Assembly (NCBI GenBank): GCA_028683635.1
Contig: JAQUHL010000067.1
Coordinates: 1 to 8,273 of the forward strand
Direction: 5' to 3'
Length of the DNA: 8,273 nt
DNA from: Candidatus Cloacimonadota bacterium
GTDB lineage: Bacteria > Cloacimonadota > Cloacimonadia > Cloacimonadales > Cloacimonadaceae
Below are positions 6,286 to 8,273 of the stretch, one piece after another (positions within the stretch are counted from its first letter, which is position 1; the number at the start of each line of letters is the position of its first letter). A model generated the notes under the pieces. It saw only the letters and a list, made by a program, of their open reading frames with translations. It did no database searches and had not been told where the DNA came from. The position numbers and the translations under genes are program-made.

Positions 6286-6325
6286 TAGTTTTAAAAGCGG
6301 AACGGGGATTGCATGCCAGAAATCC

Positions 6326-6331
6326 TATAAA
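6326..6331 (+). promoter_or_regulatory. Possible -10 element of the M28 peptidase gene
   Basis: TATAAA lies 23 bp before the M28 ATG. No matching -35 hexamer stands at 16-18 bp upstream. The following bases give TATAAAC-TTTG, loosely like the TAnnTTTG box of Bacteroidota promoters but one base too long. This is a weak candidate only. Confidence 0.2.
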
Positions 6332-6354
6332 CTTTGTACAACAAGGATGAAAAG

Positions 6355-8273
6355 ATGAAAAGGTATTTCTTTGGCCTGATACTTACACTGCTGGTTGTGG
6401 GGCTTTTTGCTGATTACCTTGTGCAAATTGACCTTCCAAGTTCCACCACTCTCCAGAAGCAAGTTAAAGATCTCACAGCAGCCGGTTGTGAAGTATTTCA
6501 CTATGATAGCTCCTCACTCATTGGCAAGGCAGATGATGCCTTTCAAGTCCGTTATCCGCAATACAACACCCGAAAACTGCTGCCGCTGCCCACTTACCAG
6601 CGCTTATACCTCATCTCCAGAATTGATGATCAAGCCCAGCTTGATCTACCCCCTGCCTATCATATTCTTGCTGAACTCAAAGATTCCTGGCTGGTCTCCT
6701 CGATGCAGGATGAAGTTCAGCTAAGGGGAGAGATATCTCATCCCTTCACTGTCCTGGAGCTGAAACCCATCGTTCCCCAAAAAAAATTGTCGGGCATTCC
6801 AGAAATCCGCACCCTGGAACGAAGCATCGAGGATCTGGTTTCTCTGGTAAATCCCGATAGTGTGATGTGGTTTATCCAAAGTTTACAAAACTTCCAAACC
6901 CGTTATGCCATGGCCCCAAACCGTCTGGAAGTTGCCACCTGGATCAGGAACCAGTTTATCCGCTTTGGGATTACAGATGCAGAATTATCTCCTTTTCAGT
7001 GGAATGGCACCACGCAGTATAATGTGGTTGCAACCATTCCTGGCACTCTCAATCCGGATAAATATGTAATTGTTGGCGGGCACCACGATTCCATCGTCAA
7101 CAATGGCGATCCCTATACCTGGGCTCCCGGAGCTGATGACAACGCCAGCGGATCAGTCGCAGCTCTGGAGATGGCAAGGGTGATGATGCAACAAGGCTTT
7201 CAACCCAAAAATTCTATCCGTTTCCTTACCTTCGCAGCAGAGGAATTTGGCTTGTGGGGCTCCAAAGATTATGCAGAAACTGCCCTGCAAAGTGAACAAA
7301 ACATCCTGTTGATGATCAATCATGATATGATAGCATATACGGAGCAAAATCCCGATAACTGGCAGGTGCGGCTAATGCCCTATGACGGCTGTGACAACCA
7401 TACTACCTATGCTTCCGGTCTCACACAACTATACACAAGCCTCAATCCCACCTATGGAACTTACAATAGCCCATCCTCGGACAGCCATCCGTTTTGGGCA
7501 CGGGGTTATCCGGTAATATATTATTTTGAACAGACCTTCTGCCCCTACTACCACTCTGATCTGGATATTGTAGATTACGTCAATCCGGATTACTGTGCCG
7601 AAATCATCAGAGCTTCCACGGCAGTGGCTTCAACCTATGCAAACATGCCTCTGGCACCCGAAAATCTAAGTGTAAGCGATGCAGGTACAGGCGGTGCGTT
7701 ACAGCTCTCCTGGTCAAATGTGACAGACCCCTTTGTTACGCACTACAACGTTTACCACAGCATCTATGGTCAGAACTTCACAAATCCTCAGCAAGTGACC
7801 CCGACTCCTGGCGCTACTACAAGCTTTACTCTGGACAATCTTGATAATGGCACCCTCTATTATGTAGCGCTCAGTTCGGTGGATGAAAACGGCTCAGAAA
7901 GCTATTACATCCTGGGCGAAGGAACACCAAATCTTTACCCCCTGATGCCAACGGGTTTTGCCGATCAGCCAGGTTTGGGAGAAGTGCTATTCACCTGGGA
8001 TCGTAACCAAGAACTGGATGTCCATGTTTACCAGATCTACAGATCGACCGATCCGGACAATCTGGGTGAAGTTTATGCTCAAGTTCCGCAAACTGGGGAT
8101 CCTGTGATTTCTTTTCTGGATGCGGACTTTGATGATAGCAACCAGTATTATTACTATGCTCTGAATGTTTTGGACCTCTCCGGATCAACCAGCCCCACCA
8201 CCGAAATCATCAGCAGCCGGCCTGTAACTCTGAACTCCGGCATCCTGGTAATCGATGAAACTGCAGACGGCAA
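6355..8273 (+). CDS. Secreted M28-family zinc peptidase with FN3-like domains (partial, C-terminus outside window)
   Basis: An open frame of 639 codons from the ATG at 6355 (AAGGA site 7 nt upstream) to the right edge. Residues 1-19 are a Sec signal peptide ending in GLFA before DYL. Residues 20 to ~155 look like a propeptide or N-terminal accessory domain. Residues ~157-432 are an M28 aminopeptidase-type domain with every expected zinc-site residue: GGHHDS with His243; PGADDNASG with bridging Asp261; AAEEFGLWG with catalytic Glu296 and ligand Glu297; INHDM with Asp324; and SDSHPFW with His378. Residues ~434-525 and ~526-621 are two FN3-like domains (QLSWSNV...THYNVYHS...GTLYYVALSSVD; LFTWDRN...VYQIYRS...QYYYYALNVLD). 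From 624 another domain starts with GILVIDETADG. The likely role is extracellular or surface proteolysis for nutrient uptake, releasing N-terminal residues from peptides; specificity is not readable. The C-terminal sorting signal, if any, is outside the window. Confidence 0.93.
   Translation, partial: MKRYFFGLILTLLVVGLFADYLVQIDLPSSTTLQKQVKDLTAAGCEVFHYDSSSLIGKADDAFQVRYPQYNTRKLLPLPTYQRLYLISRIDDQAQLDLPPAYHILAELKDSWLVSSMQDEVQLRGEISHPFTVLELKPIVPQKKLSGIPEIRTLERSIEDLVSLVNPDSVMWFIQSLQNFQTRYAMAPNRLEVATWIRNQFIRFGITDAELSPFQWNGTTQYNVVATIPGTLNPDKYVIVGGHHDSIVNNGDPYTWAPGADDNASGSVAALEMARVMMQQGFQPKNSIRFLTFAAEEFGLWGSKDYAETALQSEQNILLMINHDMIAYTEQNPDNWQVRLMPYDGCDNHTTYASGLTQLYTSLNPTYGTYNSPSSDSHPFWARGYPVIYYFEQTFCPYYHSDLDIVDYVNPDYCAEIIRASTAVASTYANMPLAPENLSVSDAGTGGALQLSWSNVTDPFVTHYNVYHSIYGQNFTNPQQVTPTPGATTSFTLDNLDNGTLYYVALSSVDENGSESYYILGEGTPNLYPLMPTGFADQPGLGEVLFTWDRNQELDVHVYQIYRSTDPDNLGEVYAQVPQTGDPVISFLDADFDDSNQYYYYALNVLDLSGSTSPTTEIISSRPVTLNSGILVIDETADG

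Larger units (their letters stand above)
5911..6354. other. Divergent intergenic region between the PDZ and M28 peptidase genes
   Basis: About 440 bp with no convincing gene. It holds, from left to right, the PDZ ribosome site, an imperfect dyad (5982-6004), a perfect AT-rich 15-bp palindrome (6040-6054), a lone perfect TTGACA on the plus strand (6102-6107) without a good -10 partner, the right copy of the intergenic repeat (about 6146-6285), and the short leader of the M28 gene. The promoters of both divergent genes should lie here, but I could not identify either with confidence. Confidence 0.6.

Noticed and set aside
6107..6358. Plus-strand 83-codon frame across the right repeat into the M28 start
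   Set aside because: It consists mostly of repeat sequence, ends over the M28 start codon, and its product shows no coding character.
6395..6724. Plus-strand 109-codon frame
   Set aside because: It is out of frame within the M28 peptidase gene, whose own frame has the signal peptide and all zinc ligands.

Overview
The window looks like chromosomal DNA from an anaerobic, Gram-negative-type bacterium. Two products carry export signals (a PDZ protein ending in Phe and a secreted M28 peptidase with fibronectin type III modules), and pyrimidine synthesis uses the NAD-linked class 1B dihydroorotate dehydrogenase (PyrD plus PyrK) typical of anaerobes. The overall flavour suggests the FCB superphylum, possibly Candidatus Cloacimonadota. 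That is an inference from protein style only; no marker gene is present.

Layout. Positions 1-464 (minus) hold the N-terminal part of a flavodoxin-like protein that runs off the left edge. Positions 465-655 are intergenic and hold one copy of a ~139-bp repeat. Positions 656-4536 (minus) are a compact pyrB-pyrC-pyrK-pyrD operon with gaps of 9 and 6 nt and a 4-nt ATGA overlap. Positions 4551-4654 are the operon leader. A strong intrinsic terminator at 4655-4678 ends the preceding gene, which encodes an exported PDZ protein with a beta- and glycine-rich C-terminal domain (4711-5910, minus). Positions 5911-6354 are a divergent intergenic region with two small dyads and the second, inverted copy of the repeat. 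From 6355 (plus) to the right edge runs a secreted M28 zinc peptidase with two FN3-like domains, truncated by the window.

The pyr genes encode steps two to four of de novo UMP synthesis: carbamoyl phosphate plus aspartate to carbamoyl aspartate (PyrB), to dihydroorotate (PyrC), to orotate with electrons passed through PyrK to NAD+ (PyrD/PyrK). All catalytic motifs I checked are intact. carAB, pyrE, pyrF, pyrI and pyrR are not in the window.

The most unusual signal is the pair of gap-free, ~90% identical repeats (about 512-650 and 6146-6285). They lie in inverted orientation around the pyr operon plus the PDZ gene. Each copy also sits 40-70 bp upstream of a start codon in the same relative orientation. 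Each can fold through the same long-range stem, and the right copy has short AAGAC/GTCTT ends flanked by a 5-bp TAGTT direct repeat. This resembles a small non-autonomous mobile or structured intergenic element whose family I cannot name.
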